A DNA stretch of 64,000 bases from UBA5972 sp964637875 (GCA_964637875.1 CAZWXK010000005.1:1-64000); one strand, 5' to 3'; counted from the stretch's first letter, positions 32,661 to 41,294 are shown. Notes: generated from the letters alone by a model not told the origin. Numbers and translations are program-made.

Positions 32661-33560
32661 ATGCCCATCACCCCGATCTCCAGCATCAACGCCCTGTTTC
32701 GCGTTTTCCTCGGCACGCTTGCGCTGCTGTTCCTGTGGCCCGGATTCGGGTCGGTAGGCATATCGGCGGGCGTATCGGGCCGCGCCATGGCCCAGAAGGC
32801 CCCTGCGCGCCCGCTTGTTCGCCCGCTTGTTCTGGCGGCGAGCCCGGCGTTGATCGACAGCGGGTTCCTGGGCTTTCTCCTGCCCAGGTTCTCGTTGAAG
32901 ACCGGGATTGACATCGACGTTCAACCCATTGATTCTAAATATACAAACCCGCCCGAAATCCCCCCGGGGGCGAGCCTTTCCCTGATCGAAATCGGCACGG
33001 ATACGACGGGCGGAACCGTTGTGATCACAGAGAGGTCCGACGATGCCCAACCCCGGAAATTCGCCCTGTTCCTGGCGCCCGCTGCCCCTGCGGGTGCACA
33101 GGATTTTCTGCGCTGGCTGAAATCCGAAATCGGCCGGCGCACGATCGGCCAGTTCCGCCGCGATGGCAGGCAGGTCTTTGCCCCGCCCGACAAGGCCAGT
33201 GCCGCCGCCGCGGCCATCGTTTTCAGCGGCGATGTCGGGCGCGGCCGGAAGCTGTCCTATCTGAATTGCGGGCGCTGCCACGTGATCGGGCCGCGCAACC
33301 GGATGGCGGGGATCGGCTCGACCCCGTCCTTTTCGGCCCTGCGGGCGCTGGGCGACTGGCGCGCGCGTTTTCTCAGCTTTTACAGCCGCAACCCCCACCC
33401 GGCGGTGGTAGAGGTCGAAAACCTGTCCCCCCAACGCAGCGAGGCGCATACCACACCGATGAGCCCGGTCGTCATCACCCGGGACGAATTCAACGATATC
33501 CTTGCCTTCGTGGCGTCGATCAAGCCGGCCAACCTGGGGGCACCGATCGCGCATCAGTGA
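32661..33560 (+). CDS. Remnant TupA-like binding domain fused to a c-type cytochrome
   Basis: A 299-residue exported protein. After a signal peptide (cleavage about RAMAQ, residue 45), residues 57-95 read LVLAASPALIDSGFLGFLLP then RFSLKTGIDIDV, which resembles the N-terminus of TupA-type tungstate-binding proteins (TTSTxDSGLLDxLLPxFEKKTG). Residues 135-177, FALFLAPAAP then FLRWLKSEIGRRTIGQFRRD and GRQVFAPP, resemble the end of TupA (FIDWLTSPEGQKLI..F..DGKQLFVP). About 140 residues of the middle lobe are missing. The C-terminal ~100 residues are a cytochrome c domain with C203-GR-C206-H207 and candidate distal Met267 (TTPMSP). GGAGG precedes ATG 32661. Its 3' end overlaps the ferredoxin gene by 7 nt in convergent orientation. 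Function unknown; periplasmic electron transfer beside formate dehydrogenase is inferred. Confidence 0.75.
   Translation: MPITPISSINALFRVFLGTLALLFLWPGFGSVGISAGVSGRAMAQKAPARPLVRPLVLAASPALIDSGFLGFLLPRFSLKTGIDIDVQPIDSKYTNPPEIPPGASLSLIEIGTDTTGGTVVITERSDDAQPRKFALFLAPAAPAGAQDFLRWLKSEIGRRTIGQFRRDGRQVFAPPDKASAAAAAIVFSGDVGRGRKLSYLNCGRCHVIGPRNRMAGIGSTPSFSALRALGDWRARFLSFYSRNPHPAVVEVENLSPQRSEAHTTPMSPVVITRDEFNDILAFVASIKPANLGAPIAHQ
32808..32831 (+). repeat. 12-bp tandem duplication in the cytochrome fusion gene
   Basis: CGCCCGCTTGTT is present twice in direct succession and encodes RPLV RPLV just after the predicted signal peptidase site. Confidence 0.85.
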
Positions 33561-35599
33561 TCCCTGCGGGTGCGGCCGTCGCGCCTGCCGAGCGCCGGCT
33601 GTTCGTACTGCGCATCATCCGGGGCATCCGGGCGCAGCGGGCTGTCCTGGGCGTCATACAGCGCGCGCACGCGGCAATCGTCGCACATCTGGATGACGCG
33701 CGCCTGTTGCGAGCTGGCAAACATCGGGTGCTTGCCGGCAAGCTGGTCGATGATACGCTCGACCGTCGATTTCACCCCGAAGGGCCTGCCGCATTCGATG
33801 CAGGCAAAGGGCTCTTCTTCGACCACGACCTGCTGGGCAAGCGCCCGGTCGGAAAGGTCCATGCGGGGCTGCAAGGCGATCGCATCCTCGGGGCAGGCGC
33901 GCGCACAGATGCCGCATTGCAGGCAGGCATCCTCCTGAAAGCGCAGCTGAGGCCTGTCGGGATTGGCATCCAGCGCCCCGCTCGGGCAGAGCGACGCGCA
34001 TGACAGGCACAGCGTGCATTTCTGCGTATCGACCGCGACCGCTCCATAGGGCGCGCCATCAGGCAGGGGCAAGGGCGTATCGGGGGGGGTCTCGGGCGCA
34101 TCTGTCGTCGCGGCGACAATGGCGCGGGCCGCAAGGCGTGCGATCTGTCGCCTGCTGCCCAGCCCCAGCACGGGCGGACACAACGGCGCCTGCCGCGCGA
34201 CCCGCAGCCGCTCGGCCAGCTGCGCGGGGTCGTCAAGGTCGAGCAGGCGGATCCGCCCGCCACCGGCAATTGCCTCGGCCAGGGCCTGTTCTCGCGTGAT
34301 CGTCTCACGGTCGGCCCCGGGCGACAGAAGGATATCGACCGCACCAAAACCGCCGGCCAGCGCGGCCAGCATCTCGGCATGGCCGAACGAGGCCAGCGCG
34401 GCGATGCCAAAGGGAATCACGTCATGGGGCAAACCGCGATCATACCGTGCACAGAGCGAGATCATTTCAGCCCCGAACGCGCCATCGTGAACCAGCAGCC
34501 TGGGCTGTTTTCCCCCTGCCTTTTCAAATGTTTCCGATATTGTCCTGAGACGTTGGAACAGGAATTCCCCCGCCGGCGCGTCATATCGTATCGCCCCGCT
34601 CGGACACAGCGCCGCACAGGCGCCGCAACCGGCACAGATCAACGGGTCGATCGCGACAAATTCGCCCGCCGGCGCAATCGCCCCGGTGGGACAGGCATCC
34701 AGACATCTGGAACAGCCATCGATACCGGCGCGGCCATGGGCGCAGAGCGGCTGGGCAAGGCGGACATAGAGCGGTTTTTCGAATTCGCCGACCAGCTGGG
34801 CCGCATCGAAGGCGGCCCGGGCAACGGCGCGCGGATCGCCCGGATCGGCCCTGAGATAGCCGTCGCGTTTGTGCGGCGCCGGGAAAAGCGGCGTTCCCTT
34901 GCGCAGGTCCAGGATGATGTCGCAGGCCGTCCGGGCACCGTCGCGCGGCGGATCAAGGGTGAAATCGCCGCGCCCGGCGGGGTTGACGCGCTGCAACGCG
35001 TCGATATGTACGCTGAAATGCCCGAGTGTACCCTCGGCCCGGCGCAGACGCCCGACGACGAGCTCGAACGCCCGCGAAAGCGGCGGCGTATCGACCCGCT
35101 CGACCAGCACGGTGACGGCCAGGGCTGCCGACAGCTGTTCGGCAACGGGCACGGCGATATCGGCATCGCCCAGCACCAGACAGGTTCCGTCGGAATGCAG
35201 GTCCATCATGCGCATGGGCGGCGTGGCAAGCAGCGCATCGGCCACCAGCGCCGCCATTTTCGGGCCGGCCTGCGCGGCCTCGTCCGACCACCCGGCCCGG
35301 TCGCGCAGATCGACAAATGACGGCGCGGCGATCTGCGCGCCTTCCGCGTCGGCCTGCGCGCCCGTTTCGGCAGCGATCTCGGCTGCGATGTCCTCGAAAA
35401 AGACCTGCTCCTGCCGGCAGGCGATGATCGCGTCCCCCTGAGAGATCGCCTCAGAGATCGCGTCCCGGGCGCGGGGTTCATCCCGGCCGCATAACGCGTG
35501 ATGGATGGCCGAGCATTTCAGCCCGGTCGCCCCTTCGATCGCCTTCCTGTCGATCTGCTGCGTGCCCAGACAATCGCATAAAATCAGTCTCTTGGTCAT
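33554..35599 (-). CDS. Multi-cluster 4Fe-4S ferredoxin-like protein of the formate dehydrogenase locus
   Basis: A 681-residue cytoplasmic protein. The N-terminus RLILCDCLGTQ with further cysteines in KCSAIHHALCGRDE resembles HdrA-like or formate-cluster proteins. Four ferredoxin motifs are visible: CSRCLDACPTG, CAGCGACAALCPSG (mid-protein), CTLCLSCASLCPSG and CLQCGICARACPEDA (C-terminal), and a last cysteine set, CIECGRPFGVKS with MCDDCRVRALYD, that may bind Zn or another cluster. Between the ferredoxin pairs is an alpha/beta region (RLLVHDGAFGAEMISLCARY). ATG 35599 follows AGGGAGAGGC. Similar proteins accompany DUF3305/DUF3306 genes in formate dehydrogenase clusters. It could pass electrons between cytoplasmic donors and the dehydrogenase or assist maturation; no catalytic motif is seen. 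Confidence 0.8.
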   Translation of the reverse strand: MTKRLILCDCLGTQQIDRKAIEGATGLKCSAIHHALCGRDEPRARDAISEAISQGDAIIACRQEQVFFEDIAAEIAAETGAQADAEGAQIAAPSFVDLRDRAGWSDEAAQAGPKMAALVADALLATPPMRMMDLHSDGTCLVLGDADIAVPVAEQLSAALAVTVLVERVDTPPLSRAFELVVGRLRRAEGTLGHFSVHIDALQRVNPAGRGDFTLDPPRDGARTACDIILDLRKGTPLFPAPHKRDGYLRADPGDPRAVARAAFDAAQLVGEFEKPLYVRLAQPLCAHGRAGIDGCSRCLDACPTGAIAPAGEFVAIDPLICAGCGACAALCPSGAIRYDAPAGEFLFQRLRTISETFEKAGGKQPRLLVHDGAFGAEMISLCARYDRGLPHDVIPFGIAALASFGHAEMLAALAGGFGAVDILLSPGADRETITREQALAEAIAGGGRIRLLDLDDPAQLAERLRVARQAPLCPPVLGLGSRRQIARLAARAIVAATTDAPETPPDTPLPLPDGAPYGAVAVDTQKCTLCLSCASLCPSGALDANPDRPQLRFQEDACLQCGICARACPEDAIALQPRMDLSDRALAQQVVVEEEPFACIECGRPFGVKSTVERIIDQLAGKHPMFASSQQARVIQMCDDCRVRALYDAQDSPLRPDAPDDAQYEQPALGRRDGRTRRDH

Positions 35600-36045
35600 G
35601 CCTCTCCCTGTTCTGGCCCTGGTTCCGGCCCTGATCGCGGCCAGCCGTTCCGATATGCTGCCGAGCGCGCCAACCATGTGATTCGCCCCTTTTGATAGGC
35701 GCCTTTCGATGGCTCCGTAAAGGATTTTTGCACACGCCGGACATGGTGCGTGAGTCGCGAATCACCCCTTGGCCGGCGGGACCGGCGGGCAATAAAAAAA
35801 TCCCGACAAAATGCCTCGGGCAAGCGATGTGGACATTTTGACCCTCGCCCTGCCCGCGCGTCGCCGCCCAGGGACGAATTGTCCGATTCCGAGCGTTCCG
35901 CCAGGGGGAATCTCGCCATCGGCGCGAAAAGATTTGATCCGCCTGGCGACAGGCCTCATTCTGAGCGCAGACAGGAACGGATCGCGGAAACGACATCGCA
36001 AAGGGGCCATGGCATGGAAAGCGTGGCACGGGAGAAACGGGCAGG
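35600..36045. promoter_or_regulatory. 446-bp divergent intergenic region with inverted repeat
   Basis: No supported gene. It separates the minus-strand ferredoxin gene from the plus-strand DUF3305-formate dehydrogenase operon, so it must hold both promoters. It contains an A-tract (AATAAAAAAAT at 35791-35801) and an interrupted inverted repeat, GACAAAATG (35805-35813) and CATTTTGAC (35834-35842), matching at 8 of 9 positions. The spacing of the arms (20 bp) is compatible with an activator site. No good -24/-12 sigma-54 promoter is seen near 36030. Confidence 0.5.
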
Positions 36046-36681
36046 ATGAAGGGCATGGAGACAGGCGACATCCGGGATACCGACGAGGATACGGGCCAGG
36101 ATGCGGGCCGGGATGCGGGCCGGGATGCGGGCGTCTCGATGACGCTGGGGGTGGTGATCCGCAAATCCCCCGCCCAGGGCCCCTGGGCCGAATGGGTCTG
36201 GCGCGCGGTCGGCGTGCTGCCCGGTGCCGATGACGCCCATTGGGCCGTGCTGCGGCGCGAGGGGGCGGCCGTCGAATACCATGCCGCCACGGTCGAACTC
36301 GAACTGCATCCCAGCGACGCCCCGGCCTATCTGGCCGAGCTGTCCACCCGGGTGCCCTCGGTCTATGTGGTTCTGCGCAATGACGACGACCCTGCCTCGG
36401 AACACGAGATCGAGGTGGCGCTTGCGACCGTATCGCCCTTCGAGGCCCAGGATTACGCCGATACCGGCGAGGAAATGATCGAACAGGTGCCCATGCCCCC
36501 CGGTTTGCGACAATGGGTAAGCAGCTTTGCCGAGGCCCATCACGACCCGGCGCCCTTTGTCAAGCGCCGGCGCGACCGCGCCAGTGTCTCGCGTGTCGAT
36601 GACGGGGTGGGCGATGCGCGCATCCGGCAGGCCAGCGATGTCTACCGCGCGCCGCGCCGCAAGGGCGAGGTGATCCAGTGA
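36046..36681 (+). CDS. DUF3305 domain protein
   Basis: A 211-residue cytoplasmic protein with the DUF3305 core at about residues 32-175: VSMTLGVVIRKSPAQGPWAE, WRAVGVLPG, HAATVELELHPSDAPAYLAE, PSVYVVLR, VSPFEAQDYADTGEEMIEQV. DUF3305 genes stand next to DUF3306 and formate dehydrogenase genes in many proteobacteria; their role is unknown, probably in maturation. The first 30 residues are an acidic DAGRDAG repeat coded by a 12-bp tandem repeat and may not be part of the ancestral protein; ATG 36139 is a possible later start but has no ribosome site. Its TGA overlaps the GTG start of DUF3306. Confidence 0.85.
   Translation: MKGMETGDIRDTDEDTGQDAGRDAGRDAGVSMTLGVVIRKSPAQGPWAEWVWRAVGVLPGADDAHWAVLRREGAAVEYHAATVELELHPSDAPAYLAELSTRVPSVYVVLRNDDDPASEHEIEVALATVSPFEAQDYADTGEEMIEQVPMPPGLRQWVSSFAEAHHDPAPFVKRRRDRASVSRVDDGVGDARIRQASDVYRAPRRKGEVIQ
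36087..36134 (+). repeat. 12-bp tandem repeat, four copies, in DUF3305
   Basis: GGATGCGGGCCG with small changes at 36087, 36099, 36111 and 36123. It encodes an acidic/glycine tail (DTGQ DAGR DAGR DAGV) at the N-terminus. Confidence 0.9.
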
Positions 36682-37406
36682 GCGGGCCGCGCAACAGGGG
36701 AATCTTCGAGGCGTGGTCGCAACGCAAGGCCCGCGTGCGCGCCGAGGAAGAGGCCCTGGCCCGGCGCCGGGCCGCGCGCCAGGCCGCCGAAGCACGAGAA
36801 AGGCGCGAGGCCGAACATGCCGGCCGCAGCGATGCCGAGATCCTGGCGGCCCTCGACCTGCCCGACCCCGACCAGCTGGGCGCCGAGGACGATTTCACCG
36901 CCTTCATGCGCGCGGCCATCCCGGAACGCCTGCGCCGGCGGGCATTGCGCCGGCTGTGGGGGGTTGACCCGCTGCTGGCAAATGTCGATGGGCTGGTCGA
37001 TTACGGCGAGGATTTCACCCGCTCGGAAACCGCCTGGCGCGCGGTCGAGAGCGTCTGGCAGGCCGGGCGCGAAAGGCTGCCCGACGACCGGGAGAAACGG
37101 CGCGCGAAAGATGCGCCTGGCGCACCGCCCCCCCCGGACGCTGCGGCAACCGGTGCGGCGCGCCTGGAGCGGGTCGATGACGTGGGCGCCGATGACCCCA
37201 CCCATCGCCCCACCCATCCTGGCGCGCGCGCGGCTGCAAACGACAGATCGGCCGACATCCCGGGCGCCGGCGGGGGCGATCGGGGGTCTCTTGCCTCGGC
37301 CGGGGCAGCGGCGGGCAGCCAGCCACCCCCGACCCGCCCTGCGGCACGCCGGCGCATGCGCTTTGCCTTTACCCCTTCAACGGAAATGGACGGAACCAGC
37401 AGATGA
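36678..37406 (+). CDS. DUF3306 domain protein
   Basis: A 242-residue protein with the DUF3306 pattern: FEAWSQRKARVRAEEE at the start, DFTAFMRAAIPERLRRRALR, LWGVDPLLANVDGLVDYGED and FTRSETAWRAVESVW. The N-terminal third is a charged helix and the C-terminal half (after residue 140) is a low-complexity Pro/Ala/Asp tail. Function unknown; the family co-occurs with DUF3305 and membrane formate dehydrogenases. The start is GTG 36678 overlapping the DUF3305 stop, and its own stop overlaps the ATG of the TorD-like gene, so three proteins are coupled. Confidence 0.85.
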   Translation: MSGPRNRGIFEAWSQRKARVRAEEEALARRRAARQAAEARERREAEHAGRSDAEILAALDLPDPDQLGAEDDFTAFMRAAIPERLRRRALRRLWGVDPLLANVDGLVDYGEDFTRSETAWRAVESVWQAGRERLPDDREKRRAKDAPGAPPPPDAAATGAARLERVDDVGADDPTHRPTHPGARAAANDRSADIPGAGGGDRGSLASAGAAAGSQPPPTRPAARRRMRFAFTPSTEMDGTSR

Positions 37407-38008
37407 ACGCCACCACCCACCCCGACATTGCCGAAGAGGACCGCCTGCGCGCCGATTTCTATGACTTTCTGGGTGCATTGCTGGCCGGGCCGCCCGATCG
37501 CGCGCTGCTGGACAAGACAGCCGCGCTGAAAGGCGACGACAGCCCCCTGGGCCAGGCCATCGGCGCCCTTGCCAGGATCGCCGGAAAATCCACTCCGGCG
37601 CGCATCGAGCGCGAATTCACCGAGCTTTTCATCGGCGTCGGCCGGGGCGAGCTGCTGCCCTATGCCAGCTATTACCTGACCGGATTCCTGAACGAAAAGC
37701 CGCTTGCCACCCTCAGGGGCGAGATGGCCAGCCTCGGGATCACCCGCGCACCCAATGTCTTTGAGCCCGAGGACAACATCGCATCCCTGTTCGAGATGAT
37801 GGCCGGCATGATCCTCGGCCGCTTTGGCGCCCCGGTGCCGCTGGCCCGTCAGGCCGCATTCTTCAACAGGCATGTGGGGGCCTGGGCCGGGCATTTCATG
37901 GCCGATCTCGAAAAGGCGCGCAGCGCCGTCTTTTACGGCCCGGTGGGCACCGCCGGGCGCATCTTTATCGACATCGAGCGCGAGGCCTTTCGGATGATGC
38001 CGAACTGA
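37403..38008 (+). CDS. TorD/DmsD-family redox enzyme chaperone
   Basis: A 201-residue all-helical cytoplasmic chaperone of the TorD/NarJ/DmsD group that binds TAT leaders of molybdoenzymes and helps cofactor insertion. The family segment ELFIGVGRGELLPYASYYLT (around residue 73) with FLNEKPLATLRGEMASLGI is clear, followed by EPEDNIASLFEMMAGM. Given the downstream TAT-signal FdhA, it is probably the dedicated chaperone of this formate dehydrogenase. The ATG overlaps the DUF3306 stop (ATGA). No other molybdoenzyme is in the window. Confidence 0.9.
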   Translation: MNATTHPDIAEEDRLRADFYDFLGALLAGPPDRALLDKTAALKGDDSPLGQAIGALARIAGKSTPARIEREFTELFIGVGRGELLPYASYYLTGFLNEKPLATLRGEMASLGITRAPNVFEPEDNIASLFEMMAGMILGRFGAPVPLARQAAFFNRHVGAWAGHFMADLEKARSAVFYGPVGTAGRIFIDIEREAFRMMPN

Positions 38009-38091
38009 TCCTGTTCACCGTCCCGCGCATGAGCGCGCGGGGCCAGCGCAGCGCCCGCATCACCGGGCACAAGAAAGAGGAGGAAAAAAGG

Positions 38092-38292
38092 ATGAGCGAA
38101 AAGGAAGGGAAAGCCGCGCCCAGCAGACGCGACTTTCTGAAATTTGCGTCGGTTTCCGCACCCGCCGCCGTGGCCGTGGCCGCGACGACAGCGGTCCGTG
38201 CCCAGGCTGACGCCAACGACCCCTCGCCCGAGGGGGAGGAATGGCGCGAAACCGCACATATGCGCGCCTATCTCGACAGCGCCCGGTTCTGA
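38092..38292 (+). CDS. Formate dehydrogenase-region TAT-target small protein (FdhX-type)
   Basis: A 66-residue protein with a twin-arginine signal, SRRDFLKFASVSAPAAVAVA, followed by only ~35 residues ending in EEWRETAHMRAYLDSARF. This is the small TAT-target family found before formate dehydrogenase alpha genes; it is exported folded or with a partner, perhaps by hitch-hiking with FdhA. The ribosome site AAAGAGGAGGAAAAAAGG before ATG 38092 is very strong, consistent with high synthesis. It lies between the TorD-like gene and fdhA. Confidence 0.88.
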   Translation: MSEKEGKAAPSRRDFLKFASVSAPAAVAVAATTAVRAQADANDPSPEGEEWRETAHMRAYLDSARF

Positions 38293-38393
38293 GGCGCTGA
38301 CGAATCCGTCCCGGGGTTGCGCAAGGCCCCCGGGGAATGATGACACCAACATTGCGCCTGCGGCATCTGCGGGGCGCAATCAGGGAGAATGAA

Positions 38394-41282
38394 ATGCTCA
38401 GGAAAAAGACCAACGGGGTTGCGAGACGCCCCCAGCGGACAAGCCTGCTTTCCGACATTGCCAATGCCTCGGTCGATCGGCGCAGTTTTCTGCGTGGCTC
38501 GGGCCTGGCCATCGGCGGGCTGGCGGCGATCGGCGCAACCGGAGGCACGGTGACCCGCGCCGAAGCGGCGATCAAGTCGGATATCAAGACGGTCAAATCG
38601 GTCTGCACCCACTGCGCGGTCGGCTGCACGGTGATGGCGGGGGTCGAAAACGGCGTCTGGACCCGGCAGGAACCGGGTTGGGACAGCCCGTTCAACCTCG
38701 GCGGCCATTGCGCCAAGGGCGCGGCGGTGCGCGATCATGCGATCGGGGAACGGCGCCTGAAATATCCGATGAAAAAGGTCAATGGCGCATGGAAACGCAT
38801 CAGCTGGGACCAGGCGATCAACGAGATCGGTGACAAGCTGCTGAAAATCCGCGAGGAAAGCGGCCCCGACAGCGTCTACTGGCTGGGCAGCGCCAAGCAC
38901 AGCAACGAACAGGCCTATCTGTTCCGCAAGTTTGCCGCCTATTGGGGTACCAACAACGTCGATCACCAGGCGCGGATCTGTCACTCGACCACGGTCGCGG
39001 GTGTTGCAAACACCTGGGGCTATGGCGCAATGACCAACAGCTTCAATGACATCCACAACAGCCGCGCGATGATCCTGTTCGGCTCGAACCCGGCCGAGGC
39101 GCATCCGGTCGCATTGCTGCACATCCTGCGCGCAAAAGAGCAGAACAACGCCCCCCTGATCGTGGTCGATCCGCGATTCACGCGCACCGCGGCGCATGCC
39201 GACGAATACATGCGCATCCGCCCCGGCACCGACGTGCCGGTGATCTGGGGCCTGTTGTGGCACATCTTCGAAAACGGCTGGGAGGACAAGGAATTCATCC
39301 GCACCCGGGTCTATGGCATGGACGAGATCCGCAAGGAGGTCAAGAAATGGACCCCCGACGAGGTCGAGCGTGTCACCGGCGTGCCCGGCAGCCAGATGGA
39401 GCGGGTCGCGCGCACGCTTGCCAACAACCGCCCCGGCACGATCATCTGGTGCATGGGCGGCACCCAGCACCATATCGGCAACAACAACACGCGGGCCTAT
39501 TGCATCCTTCAGCTGGCGCTGGGCAACATGGCGCGCACCGGCGGCGGCGCCAACATCTTCCGCGGCCATGACAACGTGCAGGGCGCAACCGATGTCTGCG
39601 TACTGTCCCACAGCCTGCCCGGCTATTACGGCCTGTCGGCGGGCGCCTGGGCCCACTGGGCGCGGGTCTGGGAGGAGGATCTCGACTGGCTCAAGGGGCG
39701 GTTCGACACGCTCGTGACCAAGGGCGGCAAGAAGAAGTCGCTGATGAACCTCAAGGGGATTCCGGTCAGCCGCTGGTTCGACGGCGTTCTCGAAAAGAAG
39801 GACAGGATCGACCAGCCCGACAATGTGCGCGGCATGGTATTCTGGGGCCACGCCCCCAACAGCCAGACCCGCGGCGTCGATGAAAAGAAGGCCATGGAGA
39901 TGCTCGACATCATGGTCGTCATCGACCCCTATCCGACGGTCTCGGCGGTGATGAGCGACCGCACCGACGGCATCTATCTGCTGCCGGCGGCCACCCAGTT
40001 CGAGACCCGCGGATCGGTTACCGCCTCGAACCGTTCGGTGCAGTGGCGCGACCAGGTGGTGGACCCGCTGTTCGAAAGCCTGCCCGACCATGTGATCATG
40101 GCCAAGTTCGCGAAAAAGTTCGGCTTTGCCGACCGCTTTTTCCGCAATATCAGCATGGACGGCCCGGACGAGCCCAATGTCGAGGACATCACCCGTGAAT
40201 TCAACCGCGGCATGTGGACGATCGGCTATACCGGCTGGGCGCCCGAACGCATCAAGGCGCACATGAAGTACCAGCACATGTTCGACCGCACCACGCTTCA
40301 GGCCATCGGCGGGCCGGTGGACGGCGAATATTACGGCCTGCCATGGCCATGCTGGGGGACGCCCGAGATGAAACATCCCGGCACGCCGGTCCTCTATGAC
40401 ATGAGCAAGCCGGTCGCCAAGGGCGGCCTGACCTTCCGCGCCCGTTTCGGGGTGGAACGCAACGGCGTCAACCTGCTGGCCGAGGGGGTCTATTCCCAGG
40501 GCTCGGAAATCCAGGACGGCTATCCCGAATTCACCATGGCGATGCTCAAGAAGCTGGGCTGGGACAAGGACCTCACCGACGAGGAACGCAAGGTGATCGA
40601 GGGCATTGCCGGCGACAAGACCAACTGGAAGACCGACCTGTCGGGCGGCATCCAGCGGGTCGCGATCAAGCATGGCTGCGCGCCTTTCGGCAACGCCAAG
40701 GCCCGCGCCGTGGTCTGGACCTTCCCCGACCCGGTGCCGGTCCATCGCGAGCCTCTCTATACGCCCCGACGCGACCTTGTGGCGGATTACCCGACCTACA
40801 AGGACAAGCAGGCCTATCGTCTGCCGACGCTCTATGAATCGATCCAGAAGCAGGATTTCAGCAAGGAATATCCGATGATCCTGACATCCGGGCGTCTGGT
40901 CGAATACGAAGGCGGTGGCGACGAAAGCCGCTCGAACCCCTGGCTGGCCGAACTCCAGCAGGAGATGTTCGCCGAGATCCACCCGCGCGACGCCAACAAC
41001 CTGGGCATTCGCGACGGGCAGGACATCTGGGTCGAGGGGGCCGAGGGCGGCCGGGTCAAGGTCAAGGCCATGGTCACCCGTCGCGTGGGCGAAGGCGTCG
41101 TCTTCATGCCCTTCCATTTCGGCGGCCATTTCGAGGGCAAGGACCTGAGGGACAGATACCCCGAAGGCGCCGATCCCTATGTGCTCGGCGAAGCGGCCAA
41201 CACGGCCATGACCTATGGCTATGACTCGGTCACCCAGATGCAGGAGTCGAAAGTGACCCTCTGCAAGGTCAGCGCAGCGTAA
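38394..41282 (+). CDS. fdhA: Formate dehydrogenase alpha subunit, cysteine type
   Basis: A 962-residue molybdopterin (bis-MGD) enzyme oxidising formate to CO2 in the periplasm. The TAT signal is RRSFLRGSGLAIGGLAAIG (R29-R30). The N-terminal [4Fe-4S] ligands are C71-xx-C74-xxx-C78 and C106 (VCTHCAVGCTV, GGHCAKGA). The active site reads NNVDHQARICHSTT: Cys196 replaces the selenocysteine of FdnG-type enzymes and His197 is the invariant partner. Further cofactor motifs are MILFGSNPAEAHP, LIVVDPRFTRTA, GGTQHHIGNNN and TSGRLVEYEGGG. ATG 38394 follows GGGAGAATGAA. The metal, Mo or W, cannot be told from sequence. Followed by the beta and gamma subunits. Confidence 0.96.
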   Translation: MLRKKTNGVARRPQRTSLLSDIANASVDRRSFLRGSGLAIGGLAAIGATGGTVTRAEAAIKSDIKTVKSVCTHCAVGCTVMAGVENGVWTRQEPGWDSPFNLGGHCAKGAAVRDHAIGERRLKYPMKKVNGAWKRISWDQAINEIGDKLLKIREESGPDSVYWLGSAKHSNEQAYLFRKFAAYWGTNNVDHQARICHSTTVAGVANTWGYGAMTNSFNDIHNSRAMILFGSNPAEAHPVALLHILRAKEQNNAPLIVVDPRFTRTAAHADEYMRIRPGTDVPVIWGLLWHIFENGWEDKEFIRTRVYGMDEIRKEVKKWTPDEVERVTGVPGSQMERVARTLANNRPGTIIWCMGGTQHHIGNNNTRAYCILQLALGNMARTGGGANIFRGHDNVQGATDVCVLSHSLPGYYGLSAGAWAHWARVWEEDLDWLKGRFDTLVTKGGKKKSLMNLKGIPVSRWFDGVLEKKDRIDQPDNVRGMVFWGHAPNSQTRGVDEKKAMEMLDIMVVIDPYPTVSAVMSDRTDGIYLLPAATQFETRGSVTASNRSVQWRDQVVDPLFESLPDHVIMAKFAKKFGFADRFFRNISMDGPDEPNVEDITREFNRGMWTIGYTGWAPERIKAHMKYQHMFDRTTLQAIGGPVDGEYYGLPWPCWGTPEMKHPGTPVLYDMSKPVAKGGLTFRARFGVERNGVNLLAEGVYSQGSEIQDGYPEFTMAMLKKLGWDKDLTDEERKVIEGIAGDKTNWKTDLSGGIQRVAIKHGCAPFGNAKARAVVWTFPDPVPVHREPLYTPRRDLVADYPTYKDKQAYRLPTLYESIQKQDFSKEYPMILTSGRLVEYEGGGDESRSNPWLAELQQEMFAEIHPRDANNLGIRDGQDIWVEGAEGGRVKVKAMVTRRVGEGVVFMPFHFGGHFEGKDLRDRYPEGADPYVLGEAANTAMTYGYDSVTQMQESKVTLCKVSAA

Positions 41283-41294
41283 GGAGACAGAAAA

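Noticed and set aside
36028..36046. A TGGCACG motif upstream of DUF3305 as a sigma-54 promoter
   Set aside because: No GC/TTGC element lies at the required distance, and it is only a few bases from the start codon.
38979..38987. Selenocysteine in FdhA
   Set aside because: The codon at the position homologous to selenocysteine is TGC (Cys), so no recoding is needed.
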